Assembly (NCBI GenBank): GCA_964030785.1
Contig: OZ034968.1
Location: 52,671,730 to 52,735,729 of the forward strand
Origin: Siderastrea siderea
Lineage: Eukaryota; Cnidaria; Anthozoa; Scleractinia; Rhizangiidae
Direction: 5' to 3'
Length of the DNA: 64,000 nucleotides
In this document: positions 17,088-25,441 of the stretch, in pieces
Layout: each line of letters starts with the position of its first letter
Numbering within the stretch: the stretch's first letter is position 1
Translations under genes and position numbers: made by a program
The notes under the pieces: generated by a model
Databases searched by the model: none
What the model was told of the DNA's origin: nothing
What the model saw: the letters and a program-made list of their open reading frames with translations, nothing else

Positions 17088-17995
17088 ATGAATTACATAA
17101 ACCAATCAGAAGGAAATTTAAAACTAGAAGAGTTATTGCAAACCGCATTGACGAGATATGGTGTTCAGATATCGTTGAGATGCAAAAATTCAGTCGATGG
17201 AACGCTGGCTACAGATATCTTCTTATGGTTCTAGATGTATTCTCTAAATACGGTTGGATCATCCCACTAAAAGATAAGAAAGGAGAAACTGTTGCTCAAG
17301 CATTCAAAACAATATTCAAAGAAGGTAGAAAACCACAATATATTTGGACAGACAAAGGCAAAGAGTATTATAACAAGCATGTTAAGGAACTACTTGATAA
17401 GAATAAAATAACCTTGTACTCAACTGAGAATGAAGAAAAGGTGTCAGTTTGTGAAAGATGGAACAGAACAATTAAAACCAAGATGTGGAAGCAGTTTACT
17501 GTTCAAGGTAATACACAGTATCTTGACATGCTACCTAAATTAGTGAAACAGTATAACAATACCAGACATTCAAGCACAAAGATGACGCCTGCAGAAGCAA
17601 GCAAAAAGAAGAATGAAGGAGTTGTTTACTTTAATCTATACGGTGGTATGGAAACATTAAAACAAAAACCGAAATTTAAAATAGGTGATAAGGTTAGAAT
17701 ATCTAAGTACAAACGTCCTGTATTTGACAAAGGATACACAGCTAATTGGACAGAAGAAGTTTTTACAGTGAACAAGATACAATACACCAATCCGATCACT
17801 TACAGACTCAAAGATGTCAGTGGTGAGGAGATATCAGGTTCTTTTTATGAACAGGAGATGCAGAAGGCTGTTCAAGACGTTTACCGTATTGAGAAAGTGA
17901 TTCGACGAGACGCTCGAAAAGGTAAAGCTTTGGTGAAGTGGAGCGGTTACCCAGAAAAATTCAATTCCTGGGTAGATATTAACGATCTGATTTAA
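17051..17995 (+). CDS. retroviral-type integrase with C-terminal chromodomain
   Basis: An rve-family integrase. Counting from 17051, the catalytic acids are Asp40 (IWCSDIVEM), Asp101 (IWTDKGKEYYN) and Glu135 (VCERWNRT). An SH3-like basic segment (KFKIGDKVRISKYKR) follows, and a chromodomain occupies the last about 38 residues (YRIEKVIRRD...ALVKWSGYP), typical of Polinton integrases. The frame has no ATG before the conserved region: 17051 is TTG and the nearest upstream stop is at 16994, with the first in-frame ATG only at residue 44, after the first catalytic Asp. It should therefore be made by -1 frameshifting from the PLA2 gene, or from a non-ATG start. It inserts element DNA, giving the 6-bp duplications seen. 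Confidence 0.93.
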   Translation: MSNYDDWAQHLADELHKPIRRKFKTRRVIANRIDEIWCSDIVEMQKFSRWNAGYRYLLMVLDVFSKYGWIIPLKDKKGETVAQAFKTIFKEGRKPQYIWTDKGKEYYNKHVKELLDKNKITLYSTENEEKVSVCERWNRTIKTKMWKQFTVQGNTQYLDMLPKLVKQYNNTRHSSTKMTPAEASKKKNEGVVYFNLYGGMETLKQKPKFKIGDKVRISKYKRPVFDKGYTANWTEEVFTVNKIQYTNPITYRLKDVSGEEISGSFYEQEMQKAVQDVYRIEKVIRRDARKGKALVKWSGYPEKFNSWVDINDLI

Positions 17996-18012
17996 AAATG
18001 ATTTTTTTAAAA

Positions 18013-18032
18013 AAAATATTATATTATAATAA
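18013..18032 (+). promoter_or_regulatory. TATA-like early-promoter box (copy 1)
   Basis: AAAATATTATATTATAATAA directly precedes the ATG at 18034. The identical 20-mer is at 18385-18404, 10 bp before the polB ATG. A shared promoter class for the replication genes is inferred; the capsid genes lack it. Confidence 0.55.
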
Positions 18033-18033
18033 A

Positions 18034-18345
18034 ATGACAACATATATGACTTTTCAAGAGCTTCGAAAAATGGCTGTTGGAAAAAAAATCAAATACGCGC
18101 ATAAGTTCTCAAAAGCAGAGCTGGTAAAAATGTTAAATCTTGGTGAAGAAGTGTATAACAGACCAAGTAACGCAAGGGAGGTGTCAATTACCAATGTTGA
18201 CACACAGGTTGTCACAAAATGCAAAAGCATCAATCAGTGTTCAAAAGTGGTGGGTAAAAGTTTTGGTTCGGTTCATTATTTCGTAAATTGTGGAAATGTG
18301 TTTGTGGATAAGGATGGAAATAAGGTCAGATTGTCTTTCGCTTGA
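18034..18345 (+). CDS. small NUMOD1-like DNA-binding protein
   Basis: The 103-aa protein starts at the ATG at 18034, just after the TATA-like box; an in-frame ATG at 17998 is upstream of that box and less likely. Residues about 25-40 (KFSKAELVKMLNLGEEV) form a SAP-like helical motif also seen at the start of the second element's polymerase. Residues about 60-103 (CKSINQCSKVVGKSFGSVHY) resemble the NUMOD1 helix-turn-helix repeat of homing endonucleases, ending KDGNKVRLSF. There is no nuclease domain. It could be a relic or repurposed half of an HNH/NUMOD1 protein such as that at 62178-62755. Confidence 0.5.
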   Translation: MTTYMTFQELRKMAVGKKIKYAHKFSKAELVKMLNLGEEVYNRPSNAREVSITNVDTQVVTKCKSINQCSKVVGKSFGSVHYFVNCGNVFVDKDGNKVRLSFA

Positions 18346-18347
18346 AC

Positions 18348-18378
18348 TTTTTCATTTCGTGAAATGCGAAATGAAAAA
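18348..18378. promoter_or_regulatory. gene-boundary hairpin before polB
   Basis: TTTTTCATTTCG (18348-18359) pairs with CGAAATGAAAAA (18367-18378) around a 7-nt loop. It shares the TTTCGTGAAA core with 14925-14954. It begins 3 bp after the preceding stop codon, so a 3'-end signal is a reasonable reading. Confidence 0.75.
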
Positions 18379-18384
18379 AATTTA

Positions 18385-18404
18385 AAAATATTATATTATA
18401 ATAA
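18385..18404 (+). promoter_or_regulatory. TATA-like early-promoter box (copy 2)
   Basis: An exact copy of the 20-mer at 18013-18032, upstream of the polB start at 18415. Confidence 0.55.
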
Positions 18405-18414
18405 TAAAAGAAGA

Positions 18415-21400
18415 ATGGATTTACAAATATTTCCTAATTTGAAAGCCTCTGCGAAAAACCTTGGGTTGAGAGGTTATTCGCTCTTGAGAAAAGCTTTCGA
18501 TACCGCAAAAGATAAGATAATAAATATTTTCAACAAGTCAACACCAACGCCAGCACCAAGACAACCCCCTAGCTTATTTGGTAAGATCAACGTTCCCATC
18601 CTCAAACCAACAGTTGTCACAACGACACTCAAAAAGCTACCAAATCTAATTCAAAAAACGACCGAAAAAGTTATCAATTGGGCAAAGTGGCTAAAAAATG
18701 TTGATGAAGTGATTGAAGAGCAAACTGAAGAGCAAACTGAACCGACTTTCACACAGAAAGAACAAGCCATGCGAGGGTTTGCAAGATCATATGAAATTGG
18801 TCTCATAAACAGACAAGACTCATTAATTCAACTTCAGAACACCCGTTCAGTGATTAATAACAATCTATTAAAGGTTCTGAATGAGATGAAAGGTCTCAAA
18901 TTCAATGAAACGTTGAAGATTACGTTTGAAAAACAGAATGGAGACAAGTTAATTGAAAAGGAAGCTTATTTCAATGCAAAGCCACAAACAGTAACAAACG
19001 AGACAGAGATCACAAACTTGTTGCAGATAACACAACAACAGATTATAAATATGATTCAGCAATGGATATCAGAAGGCTCGGGATGGATTATTAAATCAGT
19101 CGATGGTCATTTCATAAATGTTGCAAGGTACAGACCACTCAGAGGTTCTTCATATATTCCATTACCCAAAGAGCTGCAGAACTCAGCTAAAGGGATTATA
19201 AACATGAAAAATAATGACAATGAATGTTTTCGTTGGTGCCACATTCGTCACCTCTTACCACAGAATAAAGATCCACAGAGAATAAAAAAGTGTGATAAAA
19301 AATATATAGAAAAATTGGATTACTCGGGAATTGAGTTTCCCGTTTCTGTAAAACAATACAAAAAAATAGAGAAACAAAACAGTATCAATGTTAATGTCTT
19401 CGGTTATGAGAAACAAAACAGTATCAATGTTGATGAGAAACAAAACAGTATCAATGTTGATGTCTTCGGTGATGAGGAAGGGCAGCGGTTTCCGATTTAC
19501 GTTTCAAAAGAAAAGTTTGACTCTTGTTTGAATCTGCTCTTAATAACCAAAGGGGAGGTGAAACATTATTGTTTAATAAAGGATTTCAATAAATTTATGT
19601 ACAATCAAACGAAGCACAAGGAAAGAAAGCATTTTTGTATGTACTGTCTTCAATGTTTCAGCTCTGAAAGGGTATTAAATAATCATAAAGACAATTGCAT
19701 TCAAGTGAACGGTACTCAAGCAATTGAAATGCCATCACCGGGATCAACAATTAAATTCACAAATTATCATAGACAGTTACCGGCACCTTTCGTGATTTAT
19801 GCTGATTTTGAAGCCATTACCGAGAAAGTTGATGAAAAAGCTCCGCAAAAATCCCGCACTGAACAATATCAAAAACATACGGCTTGTGGATATGGTTATA
19901 AAGTTGTTTGCTGTTATGACGATAAATTTTCAAAACCAATCAAAGTCTTCAGAGGAAAAATGGCCATTCACAAGTTCATGAATGACATGCTGGCTGAAGT
20001 TAAATACTGTCAAAAGGTTGAGAGAAAACACTTCACAAAACCTCTCGAAATGACAGACAAGGATGAGGAAAGTTTCCAAAGAGCTGAAGAATGCCACATC
20101 TGCAAGAGACCTTATATCACAGGTGATAAGAAAGTAAGAGATCACTGTCATATCACCGGCAAATATAGAGGCTCAGCACATGAATATTGTAATCTAAATT
20201 TCACATTGACTAATAAGATACCTGTGGTGTTTCACAATCTCAAGGGGTATGACAGTCACTTTATAATGCAAGAGATTGGTAATATTGTGAAAAAGAATGC
20301 GTATTTCGATAAAGAAGGAAAAAAACATGAGATGAGCATAAATGTCATTCCCTGTAACATGGAGAAATACATGGCCTTCATGTTGGGTCGATATCTTGTG
20401 TTCATCGACAGCTTTCAATTCATGAGCTCCTCATTGAGTAATTTGGTGAATAATCTTCCCGCTGAAGCGTTCAAACACACGGGACAAGTATTTCAAGGTG
20501 AAAAATTGAGTTTGATGACAAAGAAAGGTGTCTATCCTTATGACTATATGAATAGTTTTGAAAAGTTCGGGGACAGCAGGTTGCCGAAGAAAGAAGATTT
20601 TTTCAGTATTATGAATAATGAACATATCACAGATGAAGAGTATCAACATACACAGAATGTTTGGAAAACCTTCAACTTGAAGACAATGGGAGAGTATCAC
20701 GATCTCTATCTTCAATCGGATATTTTGTTGTTGACTGATGTTTTTGAAAATTTCCGCAAAGCATGTCAACAATACTATGGATTGGATCCTGCTCATTATT
20801 TCACATCACCCGGTTTGAGTTGGGATGCAATGTTGAAAATGACAAAAACTGAATTGGAGTTAATGAGTGATGTTGATATGTTTCAATTCATTGAAAAAGG
20901 TATGCGTGGCGGAATCAGTTACATTGTCAATCGATATGGAAAGGCAAACAACAAGTATATGGAAAACTACAATCCGGAGGAGGCATCAAAATACATCATG
21001 TATCTGGATGCAAATAATCTTTATGGTTGGGCAATGAGTCAATATCTTCCAACAGACGGGTTCGAATGGTTGACTGAGGAAGAGGTGGATTTATCTAAGT
21101 ATAATGATGAGTCTGAAAAAGGATTGATATTGGAGGTTGATTTGGAATACCCAGAGGAGTTGCATGATCTCCACAACGACTACCCGCTAGCAGCAGAAAA
21201 AATCAAAGTAACTGAAGATATGTTGTCGCCTTATTGTCAAGAAATTGCTGGAAAATTTGGAGTAAAGGTTGGACTGGTTAAAAAGTTGGTGCCAACGTTG
21301 TCAAATAAAGAGAGATATGTTTTGCATTATCGCAACTTGCAACTCTATATGTCTTTGGGGTTGAAACTAACAAAGATTCATAGAGCTATCGAATTCAATC

Positions 21401-22254
21401 AGAGTCCATGGTTGAAACCTTACATCGATTTTAACACAAAAAAGAGAGCAGAGGCAAAGAACTCTTTTGAAAAGGATTTTTTCAAGTTGATGAACAATTC
21501 AGTGTTTGGAAAGACGATGGAGAATCTGAGAAAGCGTCAGGACATCAAACTTGTGACTGATGAAGAAAAACTTTTGAAATGGGTCAGCAGACCGAGTTTT
21601 ATGAGCTTCAAAACATTCAATGAGGATTTAGTTGCCGTTCATAAAATCAAAACAACTTTAACATTGAATAGACCAGCCTATGTTGGAATGTGCATCCTAG
21701 ACTTATCAAAAACATTGATGTATGATTTTCATTACATTTACATCAAAAGTCAGTATGGTGACAAAGCTCGGTTGCTGTTCACAGATACTGACAGTTTAAC
21801 ATATGAAATTGAAGCAGATGATGTCTACCAAGATTTTCGGAAAGACAAACATCTATTCGATAACAGTGATTATCCAAAGAATAGCCCGTTTTTTGATACA
21901 ACAAATAAGAAAGTCATCGGTAAATTCAAGGATGAGGCTTCAGGAACCCCAATTGTGGAGTTTATTGGTTTGAGGTCAAAAATGTATTCTTACATGAAAG
22001 ACAATAAACAGGGTAGTCGCACAGCAAAGGGAATAAAAAAGAATGTGATAAAACAAAAAATACAACACGACAATTACAAAGATACGCTTTTCAATAAAAA
22101 ACAGATGAGTCACACGATGAGACTAATCAGAAGTGAAAAACATCGAATTGGTAGCTATATGGTGAATAAAACATCACTCAGCTGCTTTGATGATAAAAGA
22201 TATATTCATAAAAATGGTGCGACAAGTTATGCTTACGGTCATAATAAAATTTAA
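18415..22254 (+). CDS. polB: protein-primed family B DNA polymerase
   Basis: A 1279-aa enzyme; I start at the ATG after the TATA-like box (MDLQIFPN) rather than the ATG at 18364, which lies upstream of it. Domains in order: proline-rich N-terminal region; a conserved Polinton N-terminal domain (QWISEGSGWIIKSVDGH); a finger-like CMYCLQCF...H motif; exonuclease motifs with Asp464/Glu466 (YADFEAITE), Asp613 (NLKGYDSHF) and Tyr761/Asp769; an inserted endonuclease VII-like zinc/HNH segment at 560-596 (CHICKRPY...DHCHITGKYRG); palm motif A at Asp865 (LDANNLYGWA), motif B at about 1027-1032 (NNSVFGK) and motif C at 1124-1126 (TDTDS). All catalytic motifs are present. Its last 99 codons are inside the right TIR. 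A 27-bp motif (EKQNSINV) is repeated three times near 19369-19470. Confidence 0.95.
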   Translation: MDLQIFPNLKASAKNLGLRGYSLLRKAFDTAKDKIINIFNKSTPTPAPRQPPSLFGKINVPILKPTVVTTTLKKLPNLIQKTTEKVINWAKWLKNVDEVIEEQTEEQTEPTFTQKEQAMRGFARSYEIGLINRQDSLIQLQNTRSVINNNLLKVLNEMKGLKFNETLKITFEKQNGDKLIEKEAYFNAKPQTVTNETEITNLLQITQQQIINMIQQWISEGSGWIIKSVDGHFINVARYRPLRGSSYIPLPKELQNSAKGIINMKNNDNECFRWCHIRHLLPQNKDPQRIKKCDKKYIEKLDYSGIEFPVSVKQYKKIEKQNSINVNVFGYEKQNSINVDEKQNSINVDVFGDEEGQRFPIYVSKEKFDSCLNLLLITKGEVKHYCLIKDFNKFMYNQTKHKERKHFCMYCLQCFSSERVLNNHKDNCIQVNGTQAIEMPSPGSTIKFTNYHRQLPAPFVIYADFEAITEKVDEKAPQKSRTEQYQKHTACGYGYKVVCCYDDKFSKPIKVFRGKMAIHKFMNDMLAEVKYCQKVERKHFTKPLEMTDKDEESFQRAEECHICKRPYITGDKKVRDHCHITGKYRGSAHEYCNLNFTLTNKIPVVFHNLKGYDSHFIMQEIGNIVKKNAYFDKEGKKHEMSINVIPCNMEKYMAFMLGRYLVFIDSFQFMSSSLSNLVNNLPAEAFKHTGQVFQGEKLSLMTKKGVYPYDYMNSFEKFGDSRLPKKEDFFSIMNNEHITDEEYQHTQNVWKTFNLKTMGEYHDLYLQSDILLLTDVFENFRKACQQYYGLDPAHYFTSPGLSWDAMLKMTKTELELMSDVDMFQFIEKGMRGGISYIVNRYGKANNKYMENYNPEEASKYIMYLDANNLYGWAMSQYLPTDGFEWLTEEEVDLSKYNDESEKGLILEVDLEYPEELHDLHNDYPLAAEKIKVTEDMLSPYCQEIAGKFGVKVGLVKKLVPTLSNKERYVLHYRNLQLYMSLGLKLTKIHRAIEFNQSPWLKPYIDFNTKKRAEAKNSFEKDFFKLMNNSVFGKTMENLRKRQDIKLVTDEEKLLKWVSRPSFMSFKTFNEDLVAVHKIKTTLTLNRPAYVGMCILDLSKTLMYDFHYIYIKSQYGDKARLLFTDTDSLTYEIEADDVYQDFRKDKHLFDNSDYPKNSPFFDTTNKKVIGKFKDEASGTPIVEFIGLRSKMYSYMKDNKQGSRTAKGIKKNVIKQKIQHDNYKDTLFNKKQMSHTMRLIRSEKHRIGSYMVNKTSLSCFDDKRYIHKNGATSYAYGHNKI
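19369..19470 (+). repeat. in-frame coding repeat in polB
   Basis: GAGAAACAAAACAGTATCAA and following bases occur three times, encoding EKQNSINV each time, with FG(Y/D)E spacers after the first and third. Probably recent replication slippage in a linker. Confidence 0.85.
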
Positions 22255-22439
22255 CTGAAAAATCTTCAGTTAAATTTAACTGAAGATTTTGGGGAAAATA
22301 CGTTTGTATTCTCGGGCGAAAATTTTGGGAAAATTTAACTGAAGATTTTGGGAAAATTTAACTGAAGATTTTGGGAAAATTTAACTGAAGATTTTGGGAA
22401 AATTGAAAATGCGCTCGTAGCCCCATCTCATAAACTACT
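21958..22439 (-). repeat. Polinton right terminal inverted repeat
   Basis: A mirror copy of 730-1211. It covers the last 99 codons and stop of polB, then the 32-bp palindrome (22259-22290), the 23-bp array (22319-22402) and the terminal CATCTCATAAACTACT, followed by the target duplication ATTGTC. Confidence 0.97.
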
Positions 22440-22724
22440 ATTGTCTGGACACAACGTCTCAATTTGTGCCAAGAAAGTGAGAGAAACTTTCAATGATTAC
22501 TTTGTAAATGAGGGTGCTGTTTCTTGGCAGTGGGACATTCAGTTAACTTCAAAAACTCATGAATAATTAATGATCATTTCCACCAATTACATCACGCAAA
22601 TGAGTCACGTGGATGCTTGTTTAAAACCGGTAATACATCAACAATCTAAAAAGCCTGGTGGCGGCATTTGATTTCAGTCCCAGGGGAAAGCGGGGCTGAT
22701 TGTAATATACCTCATTACTATTCC

Positions 22725-22794
22725 TTATATAAAATGTTACCCTCATTAGTATTCTTTATATAAAGAATACTAATGAGGGTAACATTTTATATAA
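22725..22794. repeat. 70-bp perfect palindrome
   Basis: Thirty-five bases from TTATATAAAATGTTACCCTC onward are followed immediately by their exact complement, with no spacer. An imperfect direct copy of one half (CTCATTACTATTCCTTATAT) lies just before it. It overlaps the last codons of the frame at 22787-23179. It may be a very small foldback element or a palindrome end. Between the Polinton end and this point (22446-22724) nothing is recognised. Confidence 0.92.
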
Positions 22795-23179
22795 CAGAAA
22801 CAATGCTGTACAGCGTACGAGAAGGATAATTTTCCCCGGTATCTTTGCACACTTCCATTATGAATTTTGTTAACCAAAAATTTAGCGACTCTGCCGTCAT
22901 ATCAAGCACGTCGGTTTCCAAGTCTTGAATTTGTGATGTGTCATTAGTACAACTGCTCGGCTCTTCAGAAGCTTTCTTATTTACTCTTGTTGACTGCCAT
23001 TCTGAAAAAATCTTCATAGCCCACTTATTAACGGAACGTGTTGACTTTGGTACGGCATTTTCCAGCAGTTGTTTCTCTTCTTCAGCATTTTTGGGTTTGC
23101 GAAACGTCCGCTTGTGCTTCGAAGCCATAATGTTCTCATCGAGCTCACTATTGAATGAAGTTTCCACTATACAAATCAT
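22787..23179 (-). pseudogene. Crypton/DUF3504-like protein, N-terminal exon fragment
   Basis: A 130-codon frame; the natural start is probably the Met at 23128 (MASKHKRTFRKP). ENAVPKSTRSVNKWAMKIFS followed later by LNFWLTKFIMEVCKDTGENY resembles the N-terminal module of Crypton-derived (DUF3504, ZMYM/QRICH1-like) proteins common in cnidarians. The coding similarity ends at the palindrome, where the frame runs into SIVSVI and stops, so the recombinase domain is missing. It is either an exon whose partner is elsewhere or a fragment cut by the palindromic insertion. Confidence 0.45.
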
Positions 23180-23423
23180 CTAATCTTATAATTCTTTTCA
23201 GATCTAGCAGCATGAACTAGCAGCACGGGAAAATGGTCCGAAGCTCATTAAACAAAACTTTTTATTCTTTTCAAAGACTATAGGAACTACAAAACATGAA
23301 AGAATGTCTTTATATTCTGTGAGATCGATTTTGACATTCTCTTGATGAGACTATGGAATAAAGTTATAGCACGGGAAAATGGCACCATTAGTTCATTATT
23401 CTATGAGATCGTTTTTTTGAAGC

Positions 23424-23525
23424 CGTTCAATAAACTCGCAGATCGTGTTTTATCGGGTCTAAAACCACTCGGCTACGCCTCGTGGTTTTAAACCCGATAA
23501 AACACTCCTGTTCGTTTATTAAACA
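23424..23525. repeat. 100-bp imperfect foldback repeat
   Basis: GTGTTTTATCGGGT (23445-23458) and its complement (23492-23505) flank TAAAACCAC/GTGGTTTTA and a CTCGGCTACGCCTCG loop; outer arms GTTCAATAAAC and GTTTATTAAAC extend it. It looks like a high-copy foldback MITE. Confidence 0.75.
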
Positions 23526-25441
23526 GTACATAATGTATTAGCTGGAATTCAACTTGGGGCTCAGGTATATCAACAGTATAAGTACAGGTTCAGATATAAG
23601 AAACCAGAACCATGCTACAGCAAATGAAATGGATTGTACACCAGATATCACCTAGATCCCTCCTTTCATACACAATGTGTTCTTATTAAAACCAGAAACG
23701 CTTTAAGTGCAATAAATAACAGTATCTTGCGATTCCATGGAATAACCCGGTTAAGTTAACTTATTAAAATTAATGTAGTTCAGATGTTGGTTCCTGGGAG
23801 GAACAAATGTAGAAGATTGATTATGAGCTGCTGGTTGATAGGCTTGAGGCATATCCTTTTCAGAATGCTTTCTGTGATCATAGCAAACTCCAACTCAAAT
23901 AACGATTCTACCATTTTTTCTCAGCCATCAATCTTCTGTATTTGGTAAACGACATTAACTTTTGGGCAACAAATCTTGCGAAGGTATTTCCCTTGCTTTC
24001 TGTTGCTGGTTGGGGGGAAGGATTTGAGGAGATTTGCATTAAATCGATACATGTTTGCGTCAATTCTTGTTTTGTTGCATCCATGCAGCCCCTGCCCTTG
24101 TTAGACAGCCTTTTCGAGGGCCGTTTGTCATCTTTTGGATGTCTTTTTTTTCACCTGCATCATCACTTTTCTTTGTGTATGTATCCCTGCTCTGCTGTGC
24201 TTCCATTGATGGTATTAGAAACTGCAGAGGTTTAAAGAAGATCCATGTTGGAGCAAGTTAGTTCAACTGGATACTCTTGGAGGCTAACTCAACACCAGTC
24301 CAACTCTCAGCATCAACGACTTGGCACCATTAGCAGTTTCCGTTGTACATCAAAGCGAATTGTGATTAACCAGTTGTTGCGGACATGCATTGTTACGTCA
24401 GTCCGTTTACATGCACTTAGTCATGTGAGAAAACATGCTCGTGTTGAATCACTAAATTGAACGCTGACAATGCTCTTAGACTAGATTTATTGGATTGTAA
24501 CTTGGATTTATGCTTTGTAAACAGTAGGGTAAGTTTATTAATGTAACATCTGCCATTGGTTTCGTTCTTTCACTTGGTACCCTTTGTTATCCCTTGAAAA
24601 ACCTGACCAGGTTTTTTTATCAGTGGCTTCACTTTCATTTGATCGACTGCCGAGGAAAGCAACAGTTCTACGCTGATTTTTGTAGCATAAATCATGCTTC
24701 CAATGGTTAAGCCTAAGAGATTGAAACCTTTCCATTTGTTGTACTTGCCTTTACTTTTGACCTCAGCCTACAGAGACTTTTTTTAGCTCGTCACGCATTC
24801 TGTGAAAAATTCGTCACACTAACTGTCTGTCAGTCATTTCCTTATTTATGACACCCTTTAGTGTGACCACCGCGTTTAGATGAGCAGATTTTGGTGGTCT
24901 GTTAATTGTGGGAATTAAGGGCGTTCCACTGATCTTGGGCATGCGATTACATACGCTTACATCGTAGCCGTACACACAACATTTGTGTATTAACGTTAAG
25001 ATGATCCTTTTTCATAATCAAATAAAGTAAATTGTTAAAAATTTCAACATCAGAAAACTAACTCATTCACCGAATGAAATATGAAACCGATGCAACCACA
25101 GGTTTCTCCTTCCATTCATGTTTACTGAACAGTTGGACATCATTTTAATTAAACTAAGTCTTTCGTCGGCATACGTATATAACAAATGACCCAGCGTTTT
25201 CAGGTAAGACAGTGCTGTTAACTGTTAATGTTCTACGAGTGTTAACTTTTGGTGGGTAATCTTGCATTGTGCAAGACAACTGAAACCGAACGTCAAAACA
25301 AATTTGAAATGTAAACAAGGTGAATTCTTTCTCATCCTTTTGTCAATTACAGGAGTTGCAAGATACAAAATTCCACCACGAAAAAAGTAATAGTAAAATG
25401 GTGCCAGCCGTTCGTGCCCACAATTGACGTCTGTTGACCCG
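23526..25441. other. non-coding stretch
   Basis: Only short chance frames are visible on either strand. No tRNA, repeat array or recognised coding sequence was found. The base composition is similar to the rest of the host sequence. Confidence 0.4.

Larger units (their letters stand above)
730..22439 (+). mobile_element. complete Polinton/Maverick element (integrated virus-like DNA transposon)
   Basis: The element is 21,710 bp. Both ends read AGTAGTTTATGAGATGG inward, matching the AG...CT ends typical of Polintons. It is flanked by a perfect 6-bp duplication, ATTGTC, at 724-729 and 22440-22445; 6-bp duplications are the family hallmark. Inside are the diagnostic genes: protein-primed PolB, rve integrase with chromodomain, FtsK/A32-type packaging ATPase, adenain-type protease, and double and single jelly-roll capsid proteins. 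Leaving aside the later insertion at 2232-9711, its own length is about 14.2 kb, normal for the group. Apart from that insertion every recognisable gene is open, so the copy looks fairly young. The arms match everywhere I compared them, which supports recent insertion or gene conversion. Confidence 0.97.

Noticed and set aside
17998..18033. upstream ATG of the NUMOD1-like gene
   Set aside because: It lies before the TATA-like box that also precedes polB; the ATG at 18034 is the better start.
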